A stretch of 64,000 nucleotides of DNA from Thiotrichaceae bacterium UBA4486 (GCA_002389045.1 DGNS01000013.1:155425-219424), one strand, 5' to 3'; counted from the stretch's first letter, positions 17,367 to 26,440 are shown. A program made the numbers and translations. The notes: a model not told the origin generated them from the sequence alone.

Positions 17367-18537
17367 CCTGACCGATCCTTGTATTTGCACGGAAGTCCGC
17401 TGGATTGATTTCATCATCATCCAGATAACAGCCCGGATCCTCCGCCCAGGGATCGTCGTGGGTTTGCCACGCCCGGATACGGGTATTGCCGCCGCAGACA
17501 TCAAAAAAATGGCAACCGGCGCAACGACCGCCAATCTGTCGTGGCCGCCGTTTCAGACCGGCCATGATCGGGTCTCCGGTATCGGTCCAGATATCGGCGA
17601 ATCGACGTTCCTTGACGCTGCCAAGGCTGTAATGCCACCAGAAGGTGTCGGGATGTACGTTGCCCAGGTTATCGATATTGGCGATGTTGACGCCGGAACT
17701 GTTACCACCCCATTGCCGCAATCGTTCATGGATATGGTCATAACGTTCAGGGTGGTGCTTTTTTATCCAGTGCAACAGGTAAACCGCATCGGCATCGTTG
17801 TTGCCGGTGACGTATTCACGGTCAATGCCACGCTGAATATCCGACCAGCAGCGATCAATCAGAGTCTGTACAGCCTGACGGCTCACGGCATGGGTGGCGT
17901 CGTCCTTGCGATTGCGGTTGCCACGACCGGCATAGTTGAGATGGGACAGGTAAAATTTGTTGACGTCCTCGACTTCCATCAGGTCAAGCAGGGGTGTCAG
18001 TTCATGGGCATTGTCCATGGTCACCGTGAAGCGCATACCCACCTTGAGATCACGGTCACGGCAGAGTCGTATCGCGCGCATCGATGCATCAAAAGCGCCC
18101 TGCTTGCGGCGGAACATATCATGCGTTTCACGCAGGCCATCAATGCTGATGCCGATATAGTCGTAATTCATGGCCGCAATGCGATCGATGTTGGATTCGT
18201 CGATCATCGTGCCATTGGTGGACAAGCCCACATAAAAACCCATGGCCCTGGCGCGGGCGGATATATCGAAAATATCAGGCCGCAATAGCGGTTCACCGCC
18301 CGATAATATCAGTACCGGCACCCTGAACTGTTTGAGTTCATCCATGACCCGGAAGATTTCATCGGTTGACAATTCGCCGGGGAAGTTATGGTCAGCCGAA
18401 ATCGAATAGCAGTGTTTGCAGGTGAGATTGCACCGGCGTATGAGGTTCCAGATGACGACCGGGCCGGGCGGCTGTCGCGTTGCTCCCGTGGCTGTGGGTG
18501 CGGCGACTTCGCGAAGGTACTGGCTGATACGAAACAT
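17350..18537 (-). CDS. nirJ: Radical SAM enzyme of heme d1 biosynthesis
   Basis: A 395-residue radical SAM protein with the CxxxCxxC cluster site CNLTCKHC near residue 36 and a SPASM-like C-terminal cysteine set (CAGCHFFDVC, then a later Cys) for an auxiliary Fe-S cluster. NirJ removes the propionate side chains of didecarboxysiroheme and installs the oxo groups of heme d1 in the cytoplasm. The start ATG follows a GGGAGATCCCC ribosome site. It lies between nirH and nirN in the standard order. Confidence 0.92.
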   Translation of the reverse strand: MFRISQYLREVAAPTATGATRQPPGPVVIWNLIRRCNLTCKHCYSISADHNFPGELSTDEIFRVMDELKQFRVPVLILSGGEPLLRPDIFDISARARAMGFYVGLSTNGTMIDESNIDRIAAMNYDYIGISIDGLRETHDMFRRKQGAFDASMRAIRLCRDRDLKVGMRFTVTMDNAHELTPLLDLMEVEDVNKFYLSHLNYAGRGNRNRKDDATHAVSRQAVQTLIDRCWSDIQRGIDREYVTGNNDADAVYLLHWIKKHHPERYDHIHERLRQWGGNSSGVNIANIDNLGNVHPDTFWWHYSLGSVKERRFADIWTDTGDPIMAGLKRRPRQIGGRCAGCHFFDVCGGNTRIRAWQTHDDPWAEDPGCYLDDDEINPADFRANTRIGQDAEMV

Positions 18538-18594
18538 GACAGGGGATCTCCCGGTTAATCTAAAATTCCGTGTTAATACATGGGGTTTGCGGGG

Positions 18595-19089
18595 TTATAT
18601 CCGCAAACCTGTTTTTTTCAGTATGCGTTTACTGTAGAGCACGGTGCCGGAGCGGCTTTTATCACCGAGTAATTCGGTGATCATCGCGGCCTTTTGCCCG
18701 GTACTTTCACGGGATTTACCGTGTACCATGGCGAACAGATTATATGGCCATTCCGGCAGGTGCCGCGGGCGTTGATAACAATGACTGACAAAATCCAGTG
18801 CCCCGATAATCATGCCGGCCTTGTCGACGTAGTCGTCTCTCACGTCCCAGACTGCCATACCATTGGCCGTGAAGCCAAGGGCATAATGATTGGGAACCGC
18901 GGCGATGCGGCGGATTACGCCCTGATCAAGCATGCGCTCAAGTCTTTCCATTACTGTTTTATCACTGATGCCAAGTTTGTCAGCAATGGTCTTGTAAGGT
19001 TCACGGCAGAGCGGCAGACCGGACTGGGTCTGTCTGATGATGGCTATATCGATATCATCACAGGCACCGTTGACAGTACAGTCAGACAT
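18595..19089 (-). CDS. nirH: Siroheme decarboxylase subunit NirH
   Basis: A 164-residue AsnC/Lrp-fold protein: N-terminal HTH (residues 10-60, IADKLGISDKTVMERLERM) and a C-terminal ligand-binding domain. With NirD, NirL and NirG it decarboxylates siroheme to 12,18-didecarboxysiroheme. It contains the conserved HCYQRPRH-type loop seen in the L/H members (YQRPRHLPEWPYNLFAMVHG). Its ATG overlaps the end of nirG by eight bases. The NirH name rests on its order in the operon, since the four paralogues are hard to tell apart. Confidence 0.85.
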   Translation of the reverse strand: MSDCTVNGACDDIDIAIIRQTQSGLPLCREPYKTIADKLGISDKTVMERLERMLDQGVIRRIAAVPNHYALGFTANGMAVWDVRDDYVDKAGMIIGALDFVSHCYQRPRHLPEWPYNLFAMVHGKSRESTGQKAAMITELLGDKSRSGTVLYSKRILKKTGLRI

Positions 19090-19525
19090 GAAATTTCAGG
19101 CCCACAAAATATTCCTTCAGCTTCGGCATATTGTACACTTGCAAGCCGGTGTGATTTTCGATTTCATCGATGACGCGTTGCAGTTCCCCGGTATTGTCGG
19201 CGGCGATGACAAACCACATATTGAATTCATGTTCGCGTTCATAATTATGCGCGACCTCAGGAAAAGCGTTGACACGGGCGGCGGTTTCGTCAAAGACATC
19301 ATCGGGAACCTTCATGGCCGCCAGACTGTAGATGCCACCCAGTCTTTCCATGTTATACATTGGTCCAAAGCGTGACAGTATCCCGTTTTTCAGCAATGTT
19401 TCAATGCACTTGATCAGGGCGTTCTCGTCCAGGTTGAGTTCACCGCCGATTTCGGCGAAAGGCTGTTTGCAGACAGGAAAGCCATCCTGCAATCTGTTGA
19501 TAATATGTCTGTCAAGATCGTCCAT
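19082..19525 (-). CDS. nirG: Siroheme decarboxylase subunit NirG
   Basis: 147 residues from the ATG at 19525, which has a clear AGGAGA ribosome site. A longer open frame upstream overlaps nirL and is not needed. AsnC/Lrp fold with a D/G-type C-terminal half (VAHNYEREHEFNMWFVIAA) that matches NirD more closely than NirL or NirH. It works in the NirDLGH siroheme decarboxylase complex. It overlaps nirH and lies 16 bases after nirL. Confidence 0.86.
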   Translation of the reverse strand: MDDLDRHIINRLQDGFPVCKQPFAEIGGELNLDENALIKCIETLLKNGILSRFGPMYNMERLGGIYSLAAMKVPDDVFDETAARVNAFPEVAHNYEREHEFNMWFVIAADNTGELQRVIDEIENHTGLQVYNMPKLKEYFVGLKFHV

Positions 19526-19541
19526 TGGCGTATGTCTCCTT

Positions 19542-20078
19542 TCAGGAATCATCATCTCCTGTCTTCCTGCAGGGATGATAATGCATACCCCGCTGCTTGA
19601 AACGACGCTTGCTGAACAGGATATCGTACCTGGCGTTGCCATGTGTATAGTCATTAGCGAGCCTGTGCACCTGATCGATTACCGTTTGCCGATCCTTGCC
19701 GTGTATCATACAGAACAGGTTATACGGCCAATGTGGCAGTATCCGGGGACGGCGATAACACAGATTCACTGTTTCTGATGCAGCAAGCTGCTGTGCGAAT
19801 TCGCGTACGTGTTCGTCAGGTATATTCCATACCACCATTGCGTTGGCGGTGTAGCCGAGTTCCCGGTGATTGACCACGACTCCGAAGCGCTTGATCAGTC
19901 CGCAAATACGCATGATACGGATCCGATCAAGGACTTCCTTTTCAGTGATTCCCAGTTTCTCCGCAATGTCCAGATAAGGTCGTTTTACAAAGGCGATGCC
20001 GCCGGCAATGATATCGATCAGTTGCCAGTCCACGGCATCCGGTCTGTACTCCGGCATTTTCGGGTTGTTCATCACCAT
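19542..20078 (-). CDS. nirL: Siroheme decarboxylase subunit NirL
   Basis: A 178-residue AsnC/Lrp-fold protein with the L/H-type signature CYRRPRILPHWPYNLFCMIHG. Forms the siroheme decarboxylase with its three paralogues. The ATG overlaps the nirD stop codon, so the two are probably translationally coupled. A second ATG two codons in is equally usable. The C-terminus has a few extra polar residues beyond the usual end. Confidence 0.86.
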   Translation of the reverse strand: MVMNNPKMPEYRPDAVDWQLIDIIAGGIAFVKRPYLDIAEKLGITEKEVLDRIRIMRICGLIKRFGVVVNHRELGYTANAMVVWNIPDEHVREFAQQLAASETVNLCYRRPRILPHWPYNLFCMIHGKDRQTVIDQVHRLANDYTHGNARYDILFSKRRFKQRGMHYHPCRKTGDDDS

Positions 20079-20548
20079 TGCAGTTCGAAACCCAGATCAA
20101 TATGAAAATTTTCAAGCATGGGCAGTTTCAGACAGCGATAGCCGGTGGCCTCTTCTATACTGTCGAGGAGATTGTCAAGTTCATCATCCGTCGACGCGGC
20201 AATGACAAACCAGAGGTTATATTCATGCTGCCGTTCGTAATTATGGTTTACACCATCATACGAATTGATTATGGCAGCGATTTTCTCCAGTTCCGCTTCC
20301 GGGATCGACATGGCGACCAGCGTGCTGACCCCCAGCGAGTTGCATTTGAACACGGGCCCGATACGGCTGATGTAGCCGCGTTCCTGCAGCGATTGCAATC
20401 GCTGTATAACCGCGTCCTCGTCAATACCGGTTTTGTCGGCCAGGTCCTGCCAGGGCCGTACGCTGAGTGGAAACTCGTGCTGGAAGTTGTTCAACAGCTC
20501 GCGATCAATATCGGCAAGCTCTTCAGGACTGGACAGGCGCTCACTCAT
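20072..20548 (-). CDS. nirD: Siroheme decarboxylase subunit NirD
   Basis: A 158-residue AsnC/Lrp-fold protein, with an HTH region at residues 20-60 and the D/G-type segment VNHNYERQHEYNLWFVIAA near residue 100. Part of the NirDLGH enzyme that converts siroheme to didecarboxysiroheme. It follows nirF after two bases and overlaps nirL. The alternation of D/G-type and L/H-type paralogues (D-L-G-H) is the usual arrangement. Confidence 0.87.
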   Translation of the reverse strand: MSERLSSPEELADIDRELLNNFQHEFPLSVRPWQDLADKTGIDEDAVIQRLQSLQERGYISRIGPVFKCNSLGVSTLVAMSIPEAELEKIAAIINSYDGVNHNYERQHEYNLWFVIAASTDDELDNLLDSIEEATGYRCLKLPMLENFHIDLGFELQW

Positions 20549-20550
20549 TA

Positions 20551-21726
20551 TTACAATCCCGTCATGTGCGCACGTGCGGTAAAAAATATACCGCTGGGTT
20601 TTTCAACGTCAATTGCGGTGATTTGGCGAAAGCTTCCGGTATCGTAAACATTGACACGGTCGGTATCACGTACCGAGACCCATACCGCTTCACCCCGCGG
20701 AGTGAATTCCATATGCAGCACACCCTTGCCGGGTTTGAGTTCATGGACAACAGCCATGGTGCTGGCATCGATAACCTGGACCGTATCATTATCGGGTAGT
20801 GCAAAGTTGACCCAGAGATGTCGGCCATCCGGCCTGGCCATGACAAAGACCGGTTGTCCATGCACGGGAATCCGCTGCGCTTCACTCCAGTCATGGCGGT
20901 TGATGGCGATGACCTCGTGTCTGCCGACAGCGGGTACGAACAGATGGTCACCGGCTGCAGCCCAGCCTTCCAGGTGCGGCATTTTGTAGACCGGCAGTTT
21001 TTCCTCGCCGCGGCCATAATCCGGCAGTATTCTGCGAATACCCTGTTGCGGTTGCCACAAATCCACCAGGGCGAGGCCGTCCTCGCCAAAGAGGCCGGCA
21101 ATGTAATAACGACCATCCGGGGTAATCAGCGCGTCATAAGGCTGATTACCTGCGCCGGTCAGTTTCAGGATTTCCGGGTTATCCCGATCCGAGAAATCGG
21201 CAATCCATATCTCTCCGGCATCAAACAGGCTGAAAACAAAGCGGTTCCCGGGAGCGTCGACCAGGCCCACCACCCTGGATACAGCATCTCCCGCACCGTG
21301 TATTGCCGGGATGTCGGCCACCGGTTGCAGGGTTTCCGAGTCGAATACCCTGACGCCACCGGGTTCGTAATTGGAAACAGCAATCAGGCGGCCGTCCTGG
21401 GAAATAGCACCCCCGATACTGTTACCGGCCTGGATTACGCGATGGCTGATTTTTTGTTCCAGCAGATCAATCTTCGTCAGGCCGCCATCACGGCCAAAAA
21501 CATAGGCATAGCGGGTATCACGGGAGAACACGGCCGAAGCATGCGACAGGTCACCCAGCCCCGGTATTCTGCCCAGTACGGTATGTTGTGTGGTTTCAAC
21601 GACTGTTATGCTGCCGCTGGTCCGCTCTATGATAATACCGAGATCGCCGGTCCCGCGTACGGCTGCCCAGGCCACGAGCGTCGTTGACGCGGCAATGAAC
21701 AGTCCGGCCAACGCCCGGTATTTCAT
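20551..21726 (-). CDS. nirF: Heme d1 biosynthesis protein NirF
   Basis: About 391 residues from the ATG at 21726, two bases after the nirC stop. A 16-residue longer form would overlap nirC. An N-terminal signal or anchor (ALAGLFIAASTTLVAWAA) is followed by a beta-propeller related to the d1 domain of NirS but without a heme c domain. NirF is a periplasmic protein needed for heme d1 assembly. The conserved tail VEKPSGIFFTARAH resembles the C-terminal signature shared by NirF, NirN and NirS (PSGK/PTGK blade end). Confidence 0.9.
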   Translation of the reverse strand: MKYRALAGLFIAASTTLVAWAAVRGTGDLGIIIERTSGSITVVETTQHTVLGRIPGLGDLSHASAVFSRDTRYAYVFGRDGGLTKIDLLEQKISHRVIQAGNSIGGAISQDGRLIAVSNYEPGGVRVFDSETLQPVADIPAIHGAGDAVSRVVGLVDAPGNRFVFSLFDAGEIWIADFSDRDNPEILKLTGAGNQPYDALITPDGRYYIAGLFGEDGLALVDLWQPQQGIRRILPDYGRGEEKLPVYKMPHLEGWAAAGDHLFVPAVGRHEVIAINRHDWSEAQRIPVHGQPVFVMARPDGRHLWVNFALPDNDTVQVIDASTMAVVHELKPGKGVLHMEFTPRGEAVWVSVRDTDRVNVYDTGSFRQITAIDVEKPSGIFFTARAHMTGL

Positions 21727-21728
21727 GG

Positions 21729-22097
21729 TCACTTTGCGCCGATGGCGCCGGATTTGAGTTGTTTTACGATCCATGTAGCCTCGCTGGCATTGAGCAGCGA
21801 ATTCCAGGGAGGCATTGCAGTGTTTTCCCTGCCGCCGAGAATGACTTCCACCAGCAGATCATCACTTTTCCCCTCGAGCATGGCCGGCGTCAGTGCCGGG
21901 CCCAGACCGCCTTTCAGGGACATGCCGTGACAGGCGCCACAGTCATGCAACACCATCTGTTGCAGTTGTTGTTGCCGTTGTAGCTCGGGTCCGTTTTCTG
22001 CCTGTGCGGAACAGGCGATCAGCATCGGGAATAGTACTGAAGGGTAAGGGAACCGGCGTAAAAGCCGGTTCCCGTGCCGTATATCAGTAAACGTCAT
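21729..22097 (-). CDS. nirC: Small c-type cytochrome NirC
   Basis: A 122-residue periplasmic monoheme cytochrome with a signal peptide (LFPMLIACSAQA) and one heme site, CGACHG near residue 53. A later Met (TAMPPW) is a likely sixth ligand. NirC donates electrons to NirS or takes part in d1 maturation in characterised denitrifiers. It overlaps the end of nirS by 14 bases and directly precedes nirF. No separate nirM (cytochrome c551) is present, so NirC or the c553 at 34787 may be the donor. Confidence 0.88.
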   Translation of the reverse strand: MTFTDIRHGNRLLRRFPYPSVLFPMLIACSAQAENGPELQRQQQLQQMVLHDCGACHGMSLKGGLGPALTPAMLEGKSDDLLVEVILGGRENTAMPPWNSLLNASEATWIVKQLKSGAIGAK

Positions 22098-23793
22098 GCT
22101 GTGTGTTGTAGACGTTGAATTTGCCGGTCGGCGTGATCAGCCGTTCATCCTTGATGACGTGTTTCAGCTTGCGGGTCTTGTCATCAACAATCACCAGAGC
22201 GGATTTCTGCTCCTTGCCGTTCCAGACCGAGAACCAGACTTCATCACCGGCCCTGTTATACTCGGGCTGAACCACCCGCTTCGGTCCTTCGCCCAGATCC
22301 GCCCACTCGGCGATGGGTAATACCTCAAAGCCTTTATCAAGGTTATTGATATCGAACACAGCGACGCTCTGGCTGATCTTTTCACCCGGGTTGAGTGCGG
22401 TATCCACCCAGAGGTTACTGGATTTCGGATGCGTCTTGATAAACAGCGAGCCGCCGCCCTGTGCTTTCAGGGAGCGTACGACTTTCCAGGCATGTTCCTT
22501 GTTATTTTCCGGATCGGTGCCAATCAGCGCTACCGATGCATCACCGAGATGGCTGGTGGCCCACACCGGTCCGAATTCCGGATCGATGAAATTTGCGCCG
22601 CGGCCGGGGTGAGGGATCTTGCCGACATCGACCAGCGCTGTCAGCTTGTTGTCCTTCGAATCGACTACGGCTATCTTGTCTGACTTGTTTGCAGCGGTCA
22701 TGAAGTAGCGCTTGTTGACATCCCAGCCGCCGTCATGAAGAAAACGGGCGGCACCGATTTCAGTCATCTTCAGGTTGTCGATGTCCTCATAGTTCACCAT
22801 CAGGATCTTGCCTGTCTCCTTGACATTGACGATGAACTCGGGATGTTCATGCGAGGCAACAATGGCCGCAACGCGCGGTTCGGGATGATACTCCTGGGTA
22901 TCCACGGTCATGCCGCGAGTGGAAACGATTTTCTGCGGTTCCAGCGTGTCGCCGTTCATGATTACGAACTGTGGTGGCCAGTAAGTACCGGCAATGGCGT
23001 AGGTATCTTCGTAGCCTTTATATTTGGATGTTTCCACCGACCTGGCCTCGAGGCCGACCTTGATTTCGGCGACATTATCAGGTTTTTTCATCCACAGGTC
23101 GATGAGGTTGATGCGGGCGTCGCGGCCAATCACGAATATATAACGGCCGGAAGCGGACAGGCGGGATATATGCACAGCGTAGCCGGTCTTGATGATACTA
23201 ACGATTTCCTTGCTGTGTCCGTCAATGAGCGCCACCTGGCCGCTGTCGCGCAACGTGACCGAGAACAGGTTCTCCAGGTCGAGGTCATTTTCCTTTTTGG
23301 TGGGACGTTCCTCCACAGGAATCTTTACTTTCCATGAAGCTTTCATCTGTTCCATGCCCCATTCCGGTGGTACCGGTGGGTCATGCTGGATATAGCGGGC
23401 CATCATATCGACTTCCTCTTCCGTGAGATCTCCGGACGTGCCCCAGTTCGGCATGCCGGCCGGTGAGCCGAAGTTGATGAAAACTTTCAGGTAATCCGTG
23501 CCCTTCTCCTGGGTGATGTCCGGGGTCAGCGGCTTGCCGGTCGCGCCCTTTCTGAGTACGCCGTGGCAGCCGGCGCAGCGCTCGAAAAAGATTTTCTTGG
23601 CGCGTCCGAATTCGTCCTCGGTCATATTCGGAGCGCCGGGTGTGACTACGTGCTTGGCTCCCTGGATGGTGGTAGGCGCGCCTTCATACGCAACCCCGGG
23701 TTTTTCTGACATCGTATGTTCCGATTCCGCCCAGAGCGGCATGGACAGTGCGCAAACCAGCACAGCGGATAAACTTTTATTCACGAATTTCAT
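22084..23793 (-). CDS. nirS: Cytochrome cd1 nitrite reductase (NO-forming)
   Basis: A 569-residue periplasmic enzyme reducing nitrite to NO. Signal peptide at 1-22, heme c site CAGCH at residues 73-77, then an eight-bladed d1 propeller. Recognisable d1 residues are the proximal histidine in GYAVHISR and the two active-site histidines in VASHEHPEF and ARFLHDGG, so the enzyme should be active. It opens the operon nirSCFDLGHJN. A TTGAC-N4-ATCAA box lies 85 bases upstream, which points to FNR/DNR control by low oxygen and NO. Confidence 0.97.
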   Translation of the reverse strand: MKFVNKSLSAVLVCALSMPLWAESEHTMSEKPGVAYEGAPTTIQGAKHVVTPGAPNMTEDEFGRAKKIFFERCAGCHGVLRKGATGKPLTPDITQEKGTDYLKVFINFGSPAGMPNWGTSGDLTEEEVDMMARYIQHDPPVPPEWGMEQMKASWKVKIPVEERPTKKENDLDLENLFSVTLRDSGQVALIDGHSKEIVSIIKTGYAVHISRLSASGRYIFVIGRDARINLIDLWMKKPDNVAEIKVGLEARSVETSKYKGYEDTYAIAGTYWPPQFVIMNGDTLEPQKIVSTRGMTVDTQEYHPEPRVAAIVASHEHPEFIVNVKETGKILMVNYEDIDNLKMTEIGAARFLHDGGWDVNKRYFMTAANKSDKIAVVDSKDNKLTALVDVGKIPHPGRGANFIDPEFGPVWATSHLGDASVALIGTDPENNKEHAWKVVRSLKAQGGGSLFIKTHPKSSNLWVDTALNPGEKISQSVAVFDINNLDKGFEVLPIAEWADLGEGPKRVVQPEYNRAGDEVWFSVWNGKEQKSALVIVDDKTRKLKHVIKDERLITPTGKFNVYNTQHDVY

Positions 23794-23871
23794 GCTATTG
23801 TTCCCCTGTATATCATGGTGTATCGATGGTTATATCGACGGGCATGCTAGGCTAACTAACGGTCAGCAGCA

Positions 23872-23885
23872 TTGACATAAATCAA
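23872..23885. promoter_or_regulatory. FNR/DNR-type box of nirS
   Basis: TTGACATAAATCAA, one base from the TTGAT-N4-ATCAA consensus, is centred about 85 bases before the nirS ATG. The regulator gene at 23994 lies just beyond it, transcribed in the same direction and ending upstream of the box. Confidence 0.8.
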
Positions 23886-23993
23886 ATGGGAATCGGATTG
23901 ATAGTAAGTTTTTTAACAGACGAAATTAACGAGTACAGACAAAGTTTACGGCAAGTAGAGGAGCGCCGCGGCTGAAATTTCACAGTCGAGATG

Positions 23994-24740
23994 TTATTCA
24001 TTCAGTAATTTCCGCAGTGCATCAGTATCAAGCAAAACGATTTCATGCCCTTTGACGTCAATTATATTGTCTTTTCTCAGCCGCGCCAGTATCCGTGACA
24101 ATGTTTCCGGTTTAATCGCAAGTCGTGATGCCAGAACGCTTTTCGGATAATCCAGGGCGATATGGGTAGCAACGGGTGAATGTTCAGGAATGGAGTTCAA
24201 CAGGTGCCAGGCCAGGCGGTAGGTGGCGTTATGCAGGGTCAGGTTATCGATTTCCATGAGTTGTATATGCAGCCTTTTGCACATGGTGGCGAGCAGGGAG
24301 AAGCAGGTATCCACCGATTCCCTTAGGATATCCCTGAACCCGGCCATGTTGATCGCCAGTAACCGGGAATCCTGAATGGCGATGGCATTAACGGGATAGG
24401 TCTGGCCCTCGAAAAACGTCACTGCTTCGGCGAAAATCTGCCCTGGATCAATGATATCAATCACTTTTTCCTGACCGTTTTCAGACACCAGGTACAACTG
24501 GATCTGACCCTTTCTTAACATATAAAAGTACTCGGCGTGGTCGCCACGATGGAACAGGTGGCGACCCGAAGCCAGGGATATGCTGTGAACCCGGGTGAGT
24601 ACTTTCAACAACTGTTCATCATCCAGGGCCTTGAATAAAGGGATTGATTTGAACTCGCTGAGTAGCTCAAGGCGATTAACGGATTGATTATTATTGATGT
24701 TTTCCACTTGACTTCGGTCAATGCTATATAATTCCGGCAA
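23994..24740 (-). CDS. dnr: Crp/Fnr-family regulator, DNR type
   Basis: About 240 residues: cyclic-nucleotide-like sensor domain (residues 30-150, FYMLRKGQIQLYLVSENGQE and GQIFAEAVTFFEG), long dimerisation helix, and an HTH of the FNR/DNR type (ASRLAIKPETLSRILARLR). The N-terminal cysteines that hold the Fe-S cluster in FNR are absent, so it is closer to heme- and NO-sensing DNR. Location next to nirS supports control of denitrification. There is no ATG. The frame opens at a TTG (24740), and a GTG at 24705-24707 is a second option. An FNR-like box sits between the two. Confidence 0.88.
   Translation of the reverse strand: MPELYSIDRSQVENINNNQSVNRLELLSEFKSIPLFKALDDEQLLKVLTRVHSISLASGRHLFHRGDHAEYFYMLRKGQIQLYLVSENGQEKVIDIIDPGQIFAEAVTFFEGQTYPVNAIAIQDSRLLAINMAGFRDILRESVDTCFSLLATMCKRLHIQLMEIDNLTLHNATYRLAWHLLNSIPEHSPVATHIALDYPKSVLASRLAIKPETLSRILARLRKDNIIDVKGHEIVLLDTDALRKLLNE
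24708..24721. promoter_or_regulatory. FNR/DNR-type box at the regulator's start
   Basis: TTGACTTCGGTCAA fits TTGAC-N4-GTCAA. It is directly next to a possible GTG start and inside the frame if the TTG start is used. That position would suit autorepression rather than activation. Confidence 0.45.
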
Positions 24741-25056
24741 GTTAGTATCCGCTCTGTCAGCCGGTCAGGGATTTTAACGCAAAGAGAAAATTCTGCGAAT
24801 AAATCGATCCAGGGGCCTTTGCCAGTTGAGTATTGTATTACCTGGCGCAAACCAGGCGGCCCTGCCAATTATTCTACCCGGTCTGATGGTGAATTGAGTA
24901 AACAGCCTGGATAATGATCGGGTGGCTGGATCAACGTCTCACGCTGATTATACACCCATGAGGACAATGTCTGGTAACACGCACTGGTGGTATGTAAGCC
25001 CGGTAAATACTGATGTCCTGATCGAATAATCATTTATTAATGGAATCAATAACTTT
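24741..25056. other. Divergent intergenic region between the regulator and the heme-copper-like gene
   Basis: This 316-base region has no coding frame of note and no match to the FNR/DNR consensus. It must contain both divergent promoters, but none could be assigned with confidence. Confidence 0.4.
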
Positions 25057-26421
25057 ATGGCATACCAATACGTTCTTGATATTCCTGAAGATTACCGGAG
25101 AGCCCTGGCGATTAACTGGCTCTGGCTGGCGATCATCACCCTGTTGGGAGCCGGGATATTCTCGGTCTTGCTGGTACTGTCGAGGACGCCGGTAATTGGC
25201 GGGTTGATCCCGTTTACGGATTTTTTCCATACTGCACTGGTTATCCACGTTAACTTCTCCTCGCTGGTCTGGATACTTGCCTTCGCCAGTATGCTGTGGA
25301 GCCTGAACAGCCGTCCGATTTATCCTTTTGCGGGCAAGTCAATTTTCATTCTCGTCGTTACTGCGGCTGTATTTATGGCCGTATCACCGTTCCTCGGCGA
25401 CAGCAGGGCATTGATGAGCAATTATATTCCGGTACTGGACAGTTCCGCGTTCCTGACCGGGCTGGGCCTGTTTGCCCTGGGTATGGGATTGCAGGTGCTG
25501 TTCAGTATGAGTTCGATGTTTCGCGTCGGTGAAACCGTGAGCGGGCAGGGGGTCATACGCTTTGGCCTGAATTGCGCGGCCATCGGCGTTTTCATGGCGC
25601 TGGCCGCGTTTGCCTGGTCCTGGATTGAGTTACCCGCCAATCTGCCCGGGGAAACCTATTACGAGGTCCTGTTCTGGGGCGGTGGTCATGTGCTGCAATT
25701 TACCTATACCTTACTGATGATGGTCGCCTGGTTATGGCTTTCTTCAAGCGCCGGGCTGACATTACCGCTCAGCCCCAGGGTTGCCCTGTTGCTGTTTGCA
25801 GTCGGTCTTGTTTCCATCTTCCTGACGCCGGTAATTTACTATGCATACGATATAACGAGCGTGGATTACCGGGCCTGGTTCACCCGCTTGATGAGCTTCG
25901 GCGGCAGTCTGTCCGTATTCCCGCTGGCGGTCGCAATCATCTACGCCTTGTTTCAAAAACGGGCGGACGAAACCGCTGCCTCATCCGCGCGCACGGCGCT
26001 GGTCACCTCGCTACTGCTGTTCGGGGCAGGTGGAATCATCGGTTTTCTCATTGACGGCAATAATGTAAAGATTCCGGCCCACTATCATGGCTGTATTGTC
26101 GGGGTGACACTGTCACTCATGGGCTTGACCTATCAGTTGTTGCCGGCACTGGGTTTTGACAACATCAATAACCGGCTGGCAAGCCTGCAACTCTGGGCAT
26201 ACTCCTGCGGCCAGTTTCTGCATATTCTCGGTCTGGTCTGGTCGGGCGGTTACGGTGTCGAGCGCAAGGTAGCCGATGCCGCGCAGGGATTCCCGTCATC
26301 AGGTCATGTGGCGGGCATGGGCCTGATGGGGGCGGGCGGTCTTCTGGCAACAATCGGCGGATTTCTATTCATTCTGATCGTCATCCGGTCCATGGTTGCA
26401 GGCAAGCGGCATCGGGAATGA
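25057..26421 (+). CDS. Heme-copper-oxidase subunit I-like protein lacking two CuB histidines
   Basis: A 454-residue polytopic membrane protein with about 12 hydrophobic helices and the outline of heme-copper oxidase subunit I. Visible ligand positions are His64 (low-spin heme, TM2), His211 in FWGGGHVLQ (TM6), and the His342-Tyr-His344 pair (TM10, high- and low-spin heme). The HH pair expected near residue 260 (TM7) is missing: the segment reads PVIYYAYDITSVDY. A full CuB or FeB site therefore cannot form in the usual way. A later motif LHILGLVWSGGYG is shared with NOR- and cbb3-related proteins. It stands alone beside the DNR-type regulator, with no subunit II. It could be an NO-binding sensor, an accessory protein, or a degenerate reductase. 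Confidence 0.75.
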   Translation: MAYQYVLDIPEDYRRALAINWLWLAIITLLGAGIFSVLLVLSRTPVIGGLIPFTDFFHTALVIHVNFSSLVWILAFASMLWSLNSRPIYPFAGKSIFILVVTAAVFMAVSPFLGDSRALMSNYIPVLDSSAFLTGLGLFALGMGLQVLFSMSSMFRVGETVSGQGVIRFGLNCAAIGVFMALAAFAWSWIELPANLPGETYYEVLFWGGGHVLQFTYTLLMMVAWLWLSSSAGLTLPLSPRVALLLFAVGLVSIFLTPVIYYAYDITSVDYRAWFTRLMSFGGSLSVFPLAVAIIYALFQKRADETAASSARTALVTSLLLFGAGGIIGFLIDGNNVKIPAHYHGCIVGVTLSLMGLTYQLLPALGFDNINNRLASLQLWAYSCGQFLHILGLVWSGGYGVERKVADAAQGFPSSGHVAGMGLMGAGGLLATIGGFLFILIVIRSMVAGKRHRE

Positions 26422-26440
26422 TGCGTTGATGGTTACCGTA

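Noticed and set aside
17344..18288. Long plus-strand frame opposite nirJ
   Set aside because: NirJ on the other strand has complete family motifs, and this frame has none.
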